Assembly (NCBI GenBank): GCA_016190665.1
Contig: JACPQD010000051.1
Span: 62,001-126,000, forward strand
DNA length: 64,000 nucleotides
Direction of reading: 5' to 3'
Origin: Chloroflexota bacterium
Lineage (GTDB): Bacteria > Chloroflexota > Dehalococcoidia > JACPQD01
Shown here: piece by piece, positions 8,064 to 14,803 of the stretch
Layout of the letters: each line of letters opens with the position of its first letter
How positions within the stretch are numbered: position 1 is the first letter of the stretch
The notes under the pieces: generated by a model
Seen by the model: the letters and a program-made list of their open reading frames with translations, nothing else
The model's database searches: none
What the model was told of the DNA's origin: nothing
Program-made: the position numbers and the translations under genes

Positions 8064-8948
8064 TCAGCTTGCCACCCCCCGGCCCCCGACCCCTGACTCC
8101 GTGATCTCGAAGAGACCGCCAATATCCCCCTCCAGTATGTCTTCGAGCTGCCGTTTCGGCGTGCGCTTCAGGGCGAACGTCAACTTGCTGGAGCCGCGCT
8201 GAAGGACGAACTCCTCGCCCTGACCGGCGGCGAGCCGGCCGTTGCCGAAGGTCGCGCCGGAGAGGGCCTGCAACGCATCGGAGACGCAGCCGCGTTTCCC
8301 CACGGTGATGTGCAACTGCGGGTCCTTCTGGGCGATCCCCCAGGTGACCATGGCGTGATAGAGCATCCTCACCCCGAGGGCGAGCCCGGCGCAGTTCTCC
8401 CCGTGGAAGCTCTGTGCCTCGTAGAGCATATCTTGTAGCTCCCTCTTGTGGTCCGGGTCCCGCGCGGTAGACAACTCGCGCGCGGTGCGGGCGGAGAAGG
8501 CGCCGTCAAAGCCGGGGGCGTAGGGCTTCAGGTCGAGGACCGGCGTGCCATCGAAGATATCGAGTCTTTCGAGGTGCAGGATGCGCCCCTCACGACCCAG
8601 GAGCCGGGCGGTCATGACGCCGAAGGGGTTGGGACGGATAGGGCTGCGGGTGGCGAAGACGCCGCGCGGGACGTGAACGCCGCCCATGCGCCGGGTCACC
8701 GTCAGTCGGTCTCGCGCCGCCTGATGAAGCCACACGATGACCGTGATGTGAGTATTGCCCTCTATCTCCTTCAGCCCCTCTTCGAACTCGGCGAAGACCT
8801 CGATATCGGCCGCCACGCCCCCCTTGGGCATACGGTCGCGGGAGGAAACGGGGGAGCGGACAACGCCTATCGGGCTGATCCCTATCGGGCTTGGAGACAG
8901 GCTGTTGGGCTGGTCTGCCTGCGGGTCGTGGGTGGGGTGAACTGGCAT
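8064..8948 (-). CDS. TrmO (TsaA)-FmdE fusion protein
   Basis: 294 aa with two domains. Residues about 20-160 are TrmO/TsaA-like: SPIGVVRSPV, EFEEGL..IEG, HITVIVWLH and the signature RGVFATRSPIRPNPFGV, the fold that N6-methylates tRNA t6A using SAM. Residues about 175-285 are FmdE-like: SFHGENCAGLALGVRMLYHAM, VGKRGCVSDALQALSGATFGNGRL and FALKRT, an iron-sulfur/metal-binding domain found near molybdopterin enzymes. The combination is unusual for a tRNA enzyme, and TsaA homologues without a tRNA role are also known. The predicted promoter lies almost at the start codon. Confidence 0.85.
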   Translation of the reverse strand: MPVHPTHDPQADQPNSLSPSPIGISPIGVVRSPVSSRDRMPKGGVAADIEVFAEFEEGLKEIEGNTHITVIVWLHQAARDRLTVTRRMGGVHVPRGVFATRSPIRPNPFGVMTARLLGREGRILHLERLDIFDGTPVLDLKPYAPGFDGAFSARTARELSTARDPDHKRELQDMLYEAQSFHGENCAGLALGVRMLYHAMVTWGIAQKDPQLHITVGKRGCVSDALQALSGATFGNGRLAAGQGEEFVLQRGSSKLTFALKRTPKRQLEDILEGDIGGLFEITESGVGGRGVAS

Positions 8949-8990
8949 CTCATAGGAGACTATAGCGTGGCGGGAAGGGGGGTGTCAAGG
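8931..8990. repeat. 60-nt direct repeat, copy 1 (promoter and start of TrmO-FmdE)
   Basis: 55 of 60 positions match 9735-9794 by eye. The repeat contains the start codon region and the whole promoter of the TrmO-FmdE gene. Confidence 0.85.
8959..8988 (-). promoter_or_regulatory. Promoter of TrmO-FmdE, predicting a nearly leaderless mRNA
   Basis: On the minus strand TTGACA (8983-8988) and TATAGT (8959-8964) are separated by 18 nt. A start point about 7 nt downstream would be near 8952, only about 4 nt from the ATG at 8948, leaving no room for a ribosome binding site. Confidence 0.65.
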
Positions 8991-9053
8991 ACGAAGGGAA
9001 ACAGGTGGAAGGATGATGACAATTGCGAGCTACTACGCAGTTGGGTTAGAATC

Positions 9054-9209
9054 ATAGGCAAATTAAACAATGCGAGCATTCCCACCCGGTATCCTTCGGA
9101 CATCCGCCAGGCGATAAGAGAGTATACTGAGGACGTGGCAAGTAGCTATTTGAAACAGACGGAGGAGGTCGCCACGTGGTTGAAAGCGCATCCCATCTTA
9201 GTCAAATAG
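9054..9209 (+). pseudogene. Truncated HEPN domain (C-terminal remnant)
   Basis: The frame ending at 9209 encodes KLNNASIPTRYPSDI, a short helix and VATWLKAHPI. This is the C-terminal helix pair of a HEPN toxin, whose family typically reads Y-IPTRYPD before the last helix. No start codon precedes the homologous part, and sequence upstream of about 9054 is unrelated, so the catalytic N-terminal half is missing. It overlaps the following MNT gene by 34 nt, the usual arrangement of HEPN-MNT pairs. Confidence 0.6.
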
Positions 9210-9508
9210 TTGGTCGCTACCGCGATGAGCTGGGCAGCTTAGGTATTCAAGTGACAGCGGTGTTCCTCTATGGTTCCCATGCCCGTGGCACACATCGTGA
9301 AGACAGTGATATTGACCTTATCGTGGTATCTCCCGACTTTGCCAAGTTGAACGTCCGCGAGCGGTTAGAGCTTCTAGGCGTAGCCGCCGCGAGGGTGCTG
9401 GAGCCTATTCAGGCTTACGGCTTCACGCCACAAGAGATTGAGCGGCGAACACTTGCTTCGCTTTGGGACGATATCCTCGCCCACGAAGCGGTCCCCATAC
9501 CCGGATAG
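9176..9508 (+). CDS. MNT-type nucleotidyltransferase (antitoxin of a HEPN-MNT pair)
   Basis: 110 aa from GTG 9176. The minimal nucleotidyltransferase motif FLYGSHARGTHREDSDIDLIVVS (positions about 28-50) holds the GS and DxD residues. In HEPN/MNT modules this protein neutralises the HEPN RNase, often by AMPylating it. Here the HEPN partner immediately upstream is truncated, so the gene appears orphaned. The C-terminal half (ERRTLASLWDDILAHEAVPI) is typical of the stand-alone family. Confidence 0.8.
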   Translation: MVESASHLSQIVGRYRDELGSLGIQVTAVFLYGSHARGTHREDSDIDLIVVSPDFAKLNVRERLELLGVAAARVLEPIQAYGFTPQEIERRTLASLWDDILAHEAVPIPG

Positions 9509-9676
9509 CAGCCCAAACGGCGACCTTGGCCCCTTGCCCCGGCGGCCCAAGCTGTCAACACCAGCACGATCCTCCGTTCGAGCCCGAGGCGTAGAGGCAA
9601 AAAACGTCTGATTATAGGAGGTCACCACCAATCGGGCGGACAACGTAAGATAACTTGGGGAAATACACTTTGTGAT

Positions 9677-9715
9677 GGTGGGTGGCGTCCCGATGATATC
9701 AGGACTTAACCCACC
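9677..9715. repeat. Imperfect palindrome, hairpin-forming; rest of the 9509-9933 gap
   Basis: GGTGGGT-ggc-GTCC pairs with GGAC-tta-ACCCACC around an 11-nt loop. Together with the 60-nt repeat copy at 9735-9794 this is the only structure I see in the 425-nt stretch between the MNT gene and the PIN-like gene. Confidence 0.55.
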
Positions 9716-9734
9716 CTACGTCTGGTGGCTCGTC

Positions 9735-9794
9735 GGTGGGCTGAAGTGGCATCTCATGGGAGACTATAGCGTGATGGGAAGGGGGGTGTCAAGG
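9735..9794. repeat. 60-nt direct repeat, copy 2: duplicated promoter plus a 17-codon start fragment
   Basis: It carries the same minus-strand TTGACA (9787-9792), 18-nt spacer and TATAGT (9763-9768) as 8959-8988. It then continues into a start at 9752 encoding MPLQPTDEPPDVGWVKS and a stop at 9699. The first residues resemble the MPVHPTHD start of TrmO-FmdE. It looks like a duplicated 5' end, or the scar of an insertion bounded by direct repeats. Confidence 0.7.
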
Positions 9795-9933
9795 GAGGGA
9801 CGGAGTTGCGAATGCCAGGCGCGCCAGCCGATAGCGCGGTCACCCAGGCGGGCATCGGGTGTGGAGCGAAGCGCTGGGAGCTGCACGGCGGCCGTTAGAT
9901 AGCGAACTGCGCATCGCGGGTTCGCTGTCAGAC

Positions 9934-11997
9934 TTAGGCCTTTGGCCGTTGTCCAACCTGCGCGTCACCGCTAAGCCAGTCACGGAAACGGCTTGTCAAG
10001 CGAGCCTCCATTAGCGCACGCCATTCGGACACATGTCCCAGAATCCCTACCAACTCAAGAATCGTAAAACCAACCACCGAAATGCCAATAAGAGCGCCGA
10101 TCCAGTCATTATGAAACGGGCGCTCTAGAATTAACGCGAACCCACCAACACAGATCGGCGTGGCCACTACCCACTGGACAGTGCGGCTCACGCGCCTAGC
10201 CCAAGCCCGAGCCCGGCCTTCTGTGACCAACTCACGCTGCCTCGCACGTTCACTCGTCGTGTTTTCCGTGTCAACGGCCCGCGCTAACGCCGCCTTTTCT
10301 CGCTCCTCCAGCTCCGAAAGTCTACCTTCGTATTGTTCACTGGCCACACGCACCCGCTCCTTCAACTCCGAAACCGTGCCCTCGTACTCGTCTCTGACCG
10401 CCCGCACTTTCTCATCTGCCTTCGCCGCGTATGAGGCTTTGACGCGATCTACAATCTCGTCTAGCGTGATCGCATCAATGTGGTCCGTATCGGCCGCGTC
10501 AAGCTCAGCCTCTCTCAGTAAGTCGTCCGACATGGTTGACACTACGATTGCCGTGACTTCATCCGAGGTCAGCCTCTGCGATGTCTTCAGCGCCTCCAAA
10601 TGCCTGAGAAACCGCTGCCAAGTCTCCTGCCTTGGGCGCAAGGCGGCCGAGCACAGAGCAACGAGTTCCGTCATCTTGAAATCTGAGCGAATGCGTGGCT
10701 TCTTCAACCAGGCCAGAGTCGCCAGGGCACTAACATGCACGATTGGCGCGATTCCGGTCTCGTGTTCGTCTTCCTCCCACCAGAGTCGCGTGTTGCGGAT
10801 TACAAGGGGGGAAGAACTCACAAACACCGCTCCCAAGTGGTCGATGCTAGAAGACCTATGGCCTTTTCGCAGCGTCAAGACGGCGGCGATGCAGTCCACG
10901 TCATGCGTCACGCGGGCCTGCTGCTCGTCCTTAGTGAGAGGATCTGCCAGCCTTGCAGCGAGCGCAGTCTCGCCTGCCGTGTATTCTGGAAGGCGGGTTG
11001 GCGTTGGCATGATCTGAAATCCGGCGGCGACTACATCGCGTTCAAGCAATGCGTACATCTCTCGGACGTCGCTCGGCGAAAGGCGTTTGGTTAGGATGTG
11101 CCGGGTCATCTGGGTTGGTCGCAACGAACTGCGCCCGTCCGCCGTCCCCAGGCTTCGTTCGTACATAGCGAGGATTCCCTTGATCTCGTGAACGGTCTTG
11201 TCGAAGACAAGGCATTGGACGCCGCTGCCCTTCAGAATATCCACCGTGTCGCGCATGAGGATCCGCGCTGCCTCGCCCTCGTATCCGATGGCCTGATACA
11301 CCAAGGCGGTGTCGAACGCGACGCGCAGATTTCTGAAGCGGTTGCTCGCCACGCTTATGTCGGGCAAGAACGCTGCACGATAGAGAACCATGCCTTCGAG
11401 CATTTCGCGCAGGACGCCCAGCAGCGTCGGATCCCCGCACATCGACGCGCGAACGAACTCCGCGACAACGGCCCGTTGGCGGAGGTCGCTACCAACTTCC
11501 GCCGAGATCTCCGCAGGGCTGCCGAGCAAGAGCCCCAGCTGTTGTTCGTCAAGATACCTGCACAAGGCATCCAGCGCAGCTTCCGGGGATTGAAGACTCA
11601 GACCGCGGCCCTCCGCGTGAGTTCGCAGTGCTTCCCCAAGTCGCCTTTGCCCTGCTTCTATTCGCGCCTTTTCTCCAGCTACGTCGGATGTCGGGGGTCC
11701 ATGCGCAGGGTTCCGTTGGAACCGCCCCGCCGCACGCAGGAGGTATCCACTTTTCGTCGCTCGCGTCAGCAGCGTGGCCACGGTGTGTTGCGGCATGACG
11801 ACTCCGTGGGTTGCTACGAGGCCTTCCTGGACGTCTCCTGTCACGAAAGTCTGCCCTTGCAGGTGAGCCAGCACATCTAGGACCAGAGGCATGAACATTC
11901 CTAAGTGATCCTTGCCTTCATCGAGACGTGCCTTGAGGAATGCAACGGTCACTAGGCCACCGGCTTGTATCTTCGGAACCTCTGCTCGCTGCGGCAT
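9934..11997 (-). CDS. Large PIN-like nuclease with winged-helix, coiled coil and C-terminal membrane anchor
   Basis: 687 aa, not a family I can name. Residues about 40-100 look like a winged helix (TGDVQEGLVA, HTVATLLTRATKSGYLLR). Residues about 225-400 resemble a PIN nuclease fold: RVAFDTALVYQAIGY (Asp229), HEIKGIL (Glu271), THDVDCIAAVLTLR (Asp366/368) and GAVFVSSSPLVI, giving the expected spaced acidic residues. Residues about 520-580 are charged coiled coil (ELKERVRVASEQYEGRLSEL). Two hydrophobic helices follow at about 610-665. It stands alone between two toxin-antitoxin patches. A defence or stress effector role is inference only. Confidence 0.55.
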   Translation of the reverse strand: MPQRAEVPKIQAGGLVTVAFLKARLDEGKDHLGMFMPLVLDVLAHLQGQTFVTGDVQEGLVATHGVVMPQHTVATLLTRATKSGYLLRAAGRFQRNPAHGPPTSDVAGEKARIEAGQRRLGEALRTHAEGRGLSLQSPEAALDALCRYLDEQQLGLLLGSPAEISAEVGSDLRQRAVVAEFVRASMCGDPTLLGVLREMLEGMVLYRAAFLPDISVASNRFRNLRVAFDTALVYQAIGYEGEAARILMRDTVDILKGSGVQCLVFDKTVHEIKGILAMYERSLGTADGRSSLRPTQMTRHILTKRLSPSDVREMYALLERDVVAAGFQIMPTPTRLPEYTAGETALAARLADPLTKDEQQARVTHDVDCIAAVLTLRKGHRSSSIDHLGAVFVSSSPLVIRNTRLWWEEDEHETGIAPIVHVSALATLAWLKKPRIRSDFKMTELVALCSAALRPRQETWQRFLRHLEALKTSQRLTSDEVTAIVVSTMSDDLLREAELDAADTDHIDAITLDEIVDRVKASYAAKADEKVRAVRDEYEGTVSELKERVRVASEQYEGRLSELEEREKAALARAVDTENTTSERARQRELVTEGRARAWARRVSRTVQWVVATPICVGGFALILERPFHNDWIGALIGISVVGFTILELVGILGHVSEWRALMEARLTSRFRDWLSGDAQVGQRPKA

Positions 11998-12231
11998 CGC
12001 CAGGACCCTCCAAATATCCAGATACGAGAATCATTGGCCTTGTGAGCTTCACTGGGCCAGGAATCATTGGGCTGGGGCGATGATAACCGACAACGACGGG
12101 CTGTATTAGTCCTGCCCATAACCCGTCTCTATTATATCCGGCCCGTCAAGGGACGCTGGCGCTCACCGCTCCCCCACGGCTCGATATTTCCTGCCCGTGA
12201 GATATCCGGTGCGCAGACCTCATTGACTTGA

Positions 12232-12486
12232 CTATGCTTGGCTAACCCGGACTATCTGGAGGAAGGTCGCCGGCCTCAGAATGGGGATGCCTTCGTAGCT
12301 GCCGAGATCCAGCAAGTGGTGATCGCCGCTGACTATATAGTCAGCTCCCCCATCAATGGCGCAGGCCAGAAACTTGTCGTCATCCGGGTCTTCGAGGATG
12401 ACTTCCGGGACTGGACTGCTCACGGTTTGCGAGGCCCGTGCGCTACGTCGCTTCTTCAGGCACGGCAACAATTTCCACAGATCCAC
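12232..12486 (-). pseudogene. PIN-domain toxin remnant (C-terminal half)
   Basis: Only the second half of a PIN toxin is present: ILEDPDDDKFLACAIDGGADYIVSGDHHLLDLG and EGIPILRPATFL, the DPDDDKFL...GAD.IVSGD...L signature of the PIN family of putative toxin components. Full members have about 130-140 aa; this frame has 84, and the N-terminal Asp/Glu half is absent. Its 5' end overlaps the aspartic protease gene, suggesting that the missing half was displaced when that pair arrived. Confidence 0.7.
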
Positions 12487-12829
12487 CAGGCTGTACCCTC
12501 AGTCGCACGTCATAGCCTGCCAGCAGGCGCATGCCCACAAGAGGTTGCGTGTCTACCGCCTCAATCAATATCGACCGTGGCATACCATCCCACATGATCG
12601 TCGCCGTGTAAATGTCGAACATCTCTTCGCGACCATTGGCTAACAGGGCGTTGCCACGCGTGCGCCATGGCAATTGCAGTGTGGTAATCAGCTCAGTCGG
12701 TAAGGTCAGAGTCCCATTGAAGCCGGTATCGAGAATCGCCTCAAACTGGCGGATTGCACCCCCTGCATCCCGGAGGGAGATCGGGATCACCGCTTCATAG
12801 AACCCATTGACCTGACCTGTAATCATCAC
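12443..12829 (-). CDS. Clan AA (retropepsin-like) aspartic protease
   Basis: 128 aa. The single-domain retropepsin pattern is clear: FEAILDTGFNGTLTLP (catalytic DTG), then a strand-rich middle (LANGREEMFDIYTATIMWDG) and the second hydrophobic-glycine motif QPLVGMRLLAGYDVRL. Such small clan AA proteins are encoded in many Chloroflexota and cyanobacterial genomes beside a short partner protein. The substrate is unknown. Its start overlaps the upstream partner by 4 nt (ATGA), indicating translational coupling. Confidence 0.82.
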   Translation of the reverse strand: MMITGQVNGFYEAVIPISLRDAGGAIRQFEAILDTGFNGTLTLPTELITTLQLPWRTRGNALLANGREEMFDIYTATIMWDGMPRSILIEAVDTQPLVGMRLLAGYDVRLRVQPGGSVEIVAVPEEAT

Positions 12830-13098
12830 ACTCTCCTCGAGGGATAGCCCCCAATCCGATAGGCCGTGCGCTGCCCCACACGGCCCAGCCAGATCTGCGC
12901 CGCAGGTCGGTGCTGCAATAGCCGCTCTGTCGCCGTGAAATCGTCGGCGTCGATTTCATAGGCGCCCGTCTCAATATCAATGGCCACAAACTTGCCTTTG
13001 TCTGCGTCAGTGACACGGGGGCGGACCTTCTCTTCGTAGAGAGCCTGGCCTCGTTGAGCGAATTCCTTCGCACTGTGACGCGGTCTCAGTGCTTCCAT
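12826..13098 (-). CDS. Small partner protein of the clan AA protease (antitoxin-like)
   Basis: 90 aa: an N-terminal helix (HSAKEFAQRGQALYEEKVRPRV), then KGKFVAIDIETGAYEIDADDFTATERLLQHRPAAQIWLGRVGQRTAYRIGG. This compact family commonly occurs immediately 5' of DTG-type single-domain proteases. The function is unestablished; gene pairing and size suggest an addiction-type or regulatory module. TGA/ATG overlap with the protease. Confidence 0.7.
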   Translation of the reverse strand: MEALRPRHSAKEFAQRGQALYEEKVRPRVTDADKGKFVAIDIETGAYEIDADDFTATERLLQHRPAAQIWLGRVGQRTAYRIGGYPSRRV

Positions 13099-13119
13099 GA
13101 TGATTCCTCCATTCCAGCC

Positions 13120-13458
13120 TTAAGCAACTTGCTTGCGTCGCTTTTCGCTTTCCTGCCCCTTCTCCTGGCGGAAGGCTGCTATCTCCCTTGACGCCTCCGC
13201 TTCAGCCTGCTCCGGTGTTACCTCTGGATTCTTCGCACGAAGGTCATCGAAGACCTTGAACCTCGCCTCGCGATCCTCGAGAAGCTTCTCGTAGTCCTCA
13301 GGGTTGATGACCACGGCGAAGGGCCGGCCCCCTTTTTCAATGATCACTGGCTCTTTGCCATAGTAGACCAGCCCCAAAAGGTCAGCGAATTTGGCGCGAG
13401 CCTCCTGGGCAGACATTCTCTTGACCAACTTGGCACCTCCATCGATCACCGTTATCAT
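13120..13458 (-). CDS. Phd/YefM family antitoxin
   Basis: About 112 aa from ATG 13458. The N-terminal Phd fold is recognisable: KRMSAQEARAKFADLLGLVYYGKEPVIIEKGGRPFAVVINPEDYEKLLE. A charged C-terminal tail (EASREIAAFRQEKGQ) would bind the toxin. An open frame continues upstream to 13593 but is unrelated in composition and includes a palindromic repeat. The expected PIN toxin survives only as a fragment about 630 nt downstream, beyond the protease pair. Confidence 0.8.
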   Translation of the reverse strand: MITVIDGGAKLVKRMSAQEARAKFADLLGLVYYGKEPVIIEKGGRPFAVVINPEDYEKLLEDREARFKVFDDLRAKNPEVTPEQAEAEASREIAAFRQEKGQESEKRRKQVA

Positions 13459-13531
13459 AGCAGACCTCTGCCAGAACTGCAATTTAGTAAGTAATGTAAG
13501 TTTCATACTAATCCGCCACGTTGAGTTCCCA

Positions 13532-13555
13532 TGCCGCGCGTTTTGGTACGCGGTA
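13532..13555. repeat. 24-nt palindromic repeat, diverged copy C
   Basis: TGCCGCG and CGCGGTA arms with a different centre (CGTTTTGGTA). It is followed at 13621-13665 by a C-rich tract of repeated CCCCAGCCC-like units. Confidence 0.55.
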
Positions 13556-13699
13556 GAAGAAGACGGCTGAACGCCCCGCCCCACCCAGGGCACAGCACGC
13601 TGTGCCCCTACGGGACGTCCCCCGGCCCCTAACCCCCATCCCCCAGCCCCCAGCCCCCGCCGTTGCCTCCCTCCTCCCTACATGCTATCATGCTGAGGT

Positions 13700-14188
13700 A
13701 TGACAGGTGATTTCCGTGTAGACGTAAGCAGAGAGGACCCTTTCAAGCGCAAGGTGAAGGTCGGCTGGCTGAGGAAGGTCGCGGAGGATGTCCTGCGCTC
13801 TCAGGGTATTGAAGCTCCGGCCGAGATGGGCCTCGTCATCGCCGGCGATGAGCTGGTGCAGCGTCTCAATAAGGAGTATCGCGGTCTGGACCACACTACG
13901 GACGTGCTCTCCTTTGCGCTGGAGGAGGGGCCCGAGGGCGGCGCCGCCTTCGTCATGCCTTCGGATGGCGTCCGCCATCTGGGCGAGGTCATCATCTCCT
14001 ACCCGCAGGCGGCGCGCCAGGCGGAACAACAGAAGCACCCCGTGGAGCGTGAGCTGACTATCCTGATCATCCACGGCATCCTCCACCTGCTAGGCTACGA
14101 CCACGAAAGCGACGCGGAGGAGGCGACGATGAAGGCTCAGGAGAGCCGCTTGATTGCTGATTGCGGATTGGGGATCGCAGATTGCTGA
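13700..14188 (+). CDS. ybeY: Endoribonuclease YbeY (rRNA maturation factor)
   Basis: 162 aa. The zinc site HGILHLLGYDHES is intact, preceded by LNKEYRGLDHTTDVLSFALEEG and LGEVIIS. YbeY acts in 16S rRNA 3' maturation and 70S quality control. After the core, the last 12 residues (LIADCGLGIADC) are encoded by a repeated GATTGC-type tract, so the native end has been overwritten by microrepeat sequence. It precedes dgkA, as is common. Confidence 0.93.
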   Translation: MTGDFRVDVSREDPFKRKVKVGWLRKVAEDVLRSQGIEAPAEMGLVIAGDELVQRLNKEYRGLDHTTDVLSFALEEGPEGGAAFVMPSDGVRHLGEVIISYPQAARQAEQQKHPVERELTILIIHGILHLLGYDHESDAEEATMKAQESRLIADCGLGIADC

Positions 14189-14292
14189 TCGAATGTCTCC
14201 GATTGCTGATTGTCGAACCATCAATGAAGAATCGAAAACCCAAAATCACAAATCAAAAATCACTGACTGCTGATAGCTGAAGGCTGACTGCT
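14145..14292. repeat. CTGATTGC / CTGA-GCTGA microrepeat tract between ybeY and dgkA
   Basis: Tandem-like degenerate units (GATTGCTGATTGCGGATT, TCGCAGATTGCTGATCG, then CTGACTGCTGATAGCTGAAG) run from inside ybeY up to the dgkA ATG. The same units recur at 7276-7345, 18180-18210, 18836-18855 and 18930-18964. Confidence 0.7.
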
Positions 14293-14294
14293 GA

Positions 14295-14654
14295 ATGCTT
14301 GAAAAGTGGCCCCTGAAGAACGTCCGCTACGCTGCTGCGGGGCTCATATACGTTTTGGCGACGCAGCGCAATACGCGCACCCTTCTCGTGCTGGCCACAG
14401 CAACCATCGCCGTAGGCATGGTCCTGGGGCTGAGTCTGCCCGAGCTGGCCCTGCTTATCGCCGCGGCGATGGGCGTCGTGGTGGCAGAGCTTATCAATAC
14501 CGCCGTGGAGTCCGGGGTGGACCTGGCGGCGCGCGGCTTCGACCCTCGGGCGAAGGTGGCCAAGGATGTGGCGGCCTGCGCCGTGGCCGTGGCCGGTTTC
14601 GTGGCTATTGTCGTGGGATCTCTCCTCTTGATTCCTCGCCTGCTTGCCCGGTAG
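14295..14654 (+). CDS. dgkA: Diacylglycerol/undecaprenol kinase family protein
   Basis: 119 aa integral membrane protein with three hydrophobic helices. The DagK signature is visible: an RN start region, VVVAELINTAVESGVDL, and FDPRAKVAKDVAACAVAVAG. It phosphorylates undecaprenol or diacylglycerol for cell-envelope lipid recycling; Gram-positive-type members favour undecaprenol. The ATG lies inside a microrepeat tract and has no visible ribosome binding site, so translation may depend on coupling or start context. Confidence 0.9.
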   Translation: MLEKWPLKNVRYAAAGLIYVLATQRNTRTLLVLATATIAVGMVLGLSLPELALLIAAAMGVVVAELINTAVESGVDLAARGFDPRAKVAKDVAACAVAVAGFVAIVVGSLLLIPRLLAR

Positions 14655-14739
14655 GACAGCCTTTCCAGGCTGTCCAGCGCGGGACAGGCAGGAACGCTTG
14701 TCCTACCAGCCAAAGAAGGGAAGAGCCTTGGCGCGCTGC

Positions 14740-14768
14740 TTGTTGGGTGGTATCCCTTGAGCTATAAT
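14740..14768 (+). promoter_or_regulatory. Candidate promoter of dnaX-ybaB
   Basis: A perfect TATAAT (14763-14768) lies 17 nt after TTGTTG (14740-14745) and 36 nt before the dnaX ATG. Confidence 0.5.
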
Positions 14769-14803
14769 ATAGCGTTCCCTCTCATCTCCTAGCCGAGGAC
14801 ACG

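Noticed and set aside
9880-9960. Integron attC-like boxes (GTTAGAT, GTCCAAC) beside the PIN-like gene
   Set aside because: The boxes are in the wrong order and spacing for an attC site and no second site or integrase is near.
10160-11017. Long plus-strand open frame (285 codons) antisense to the PIN-like gene
   Set aside because: Ser/Ala/Arg-rich composition, no motifs, and it mirrors a well-structured minus-strand protein.
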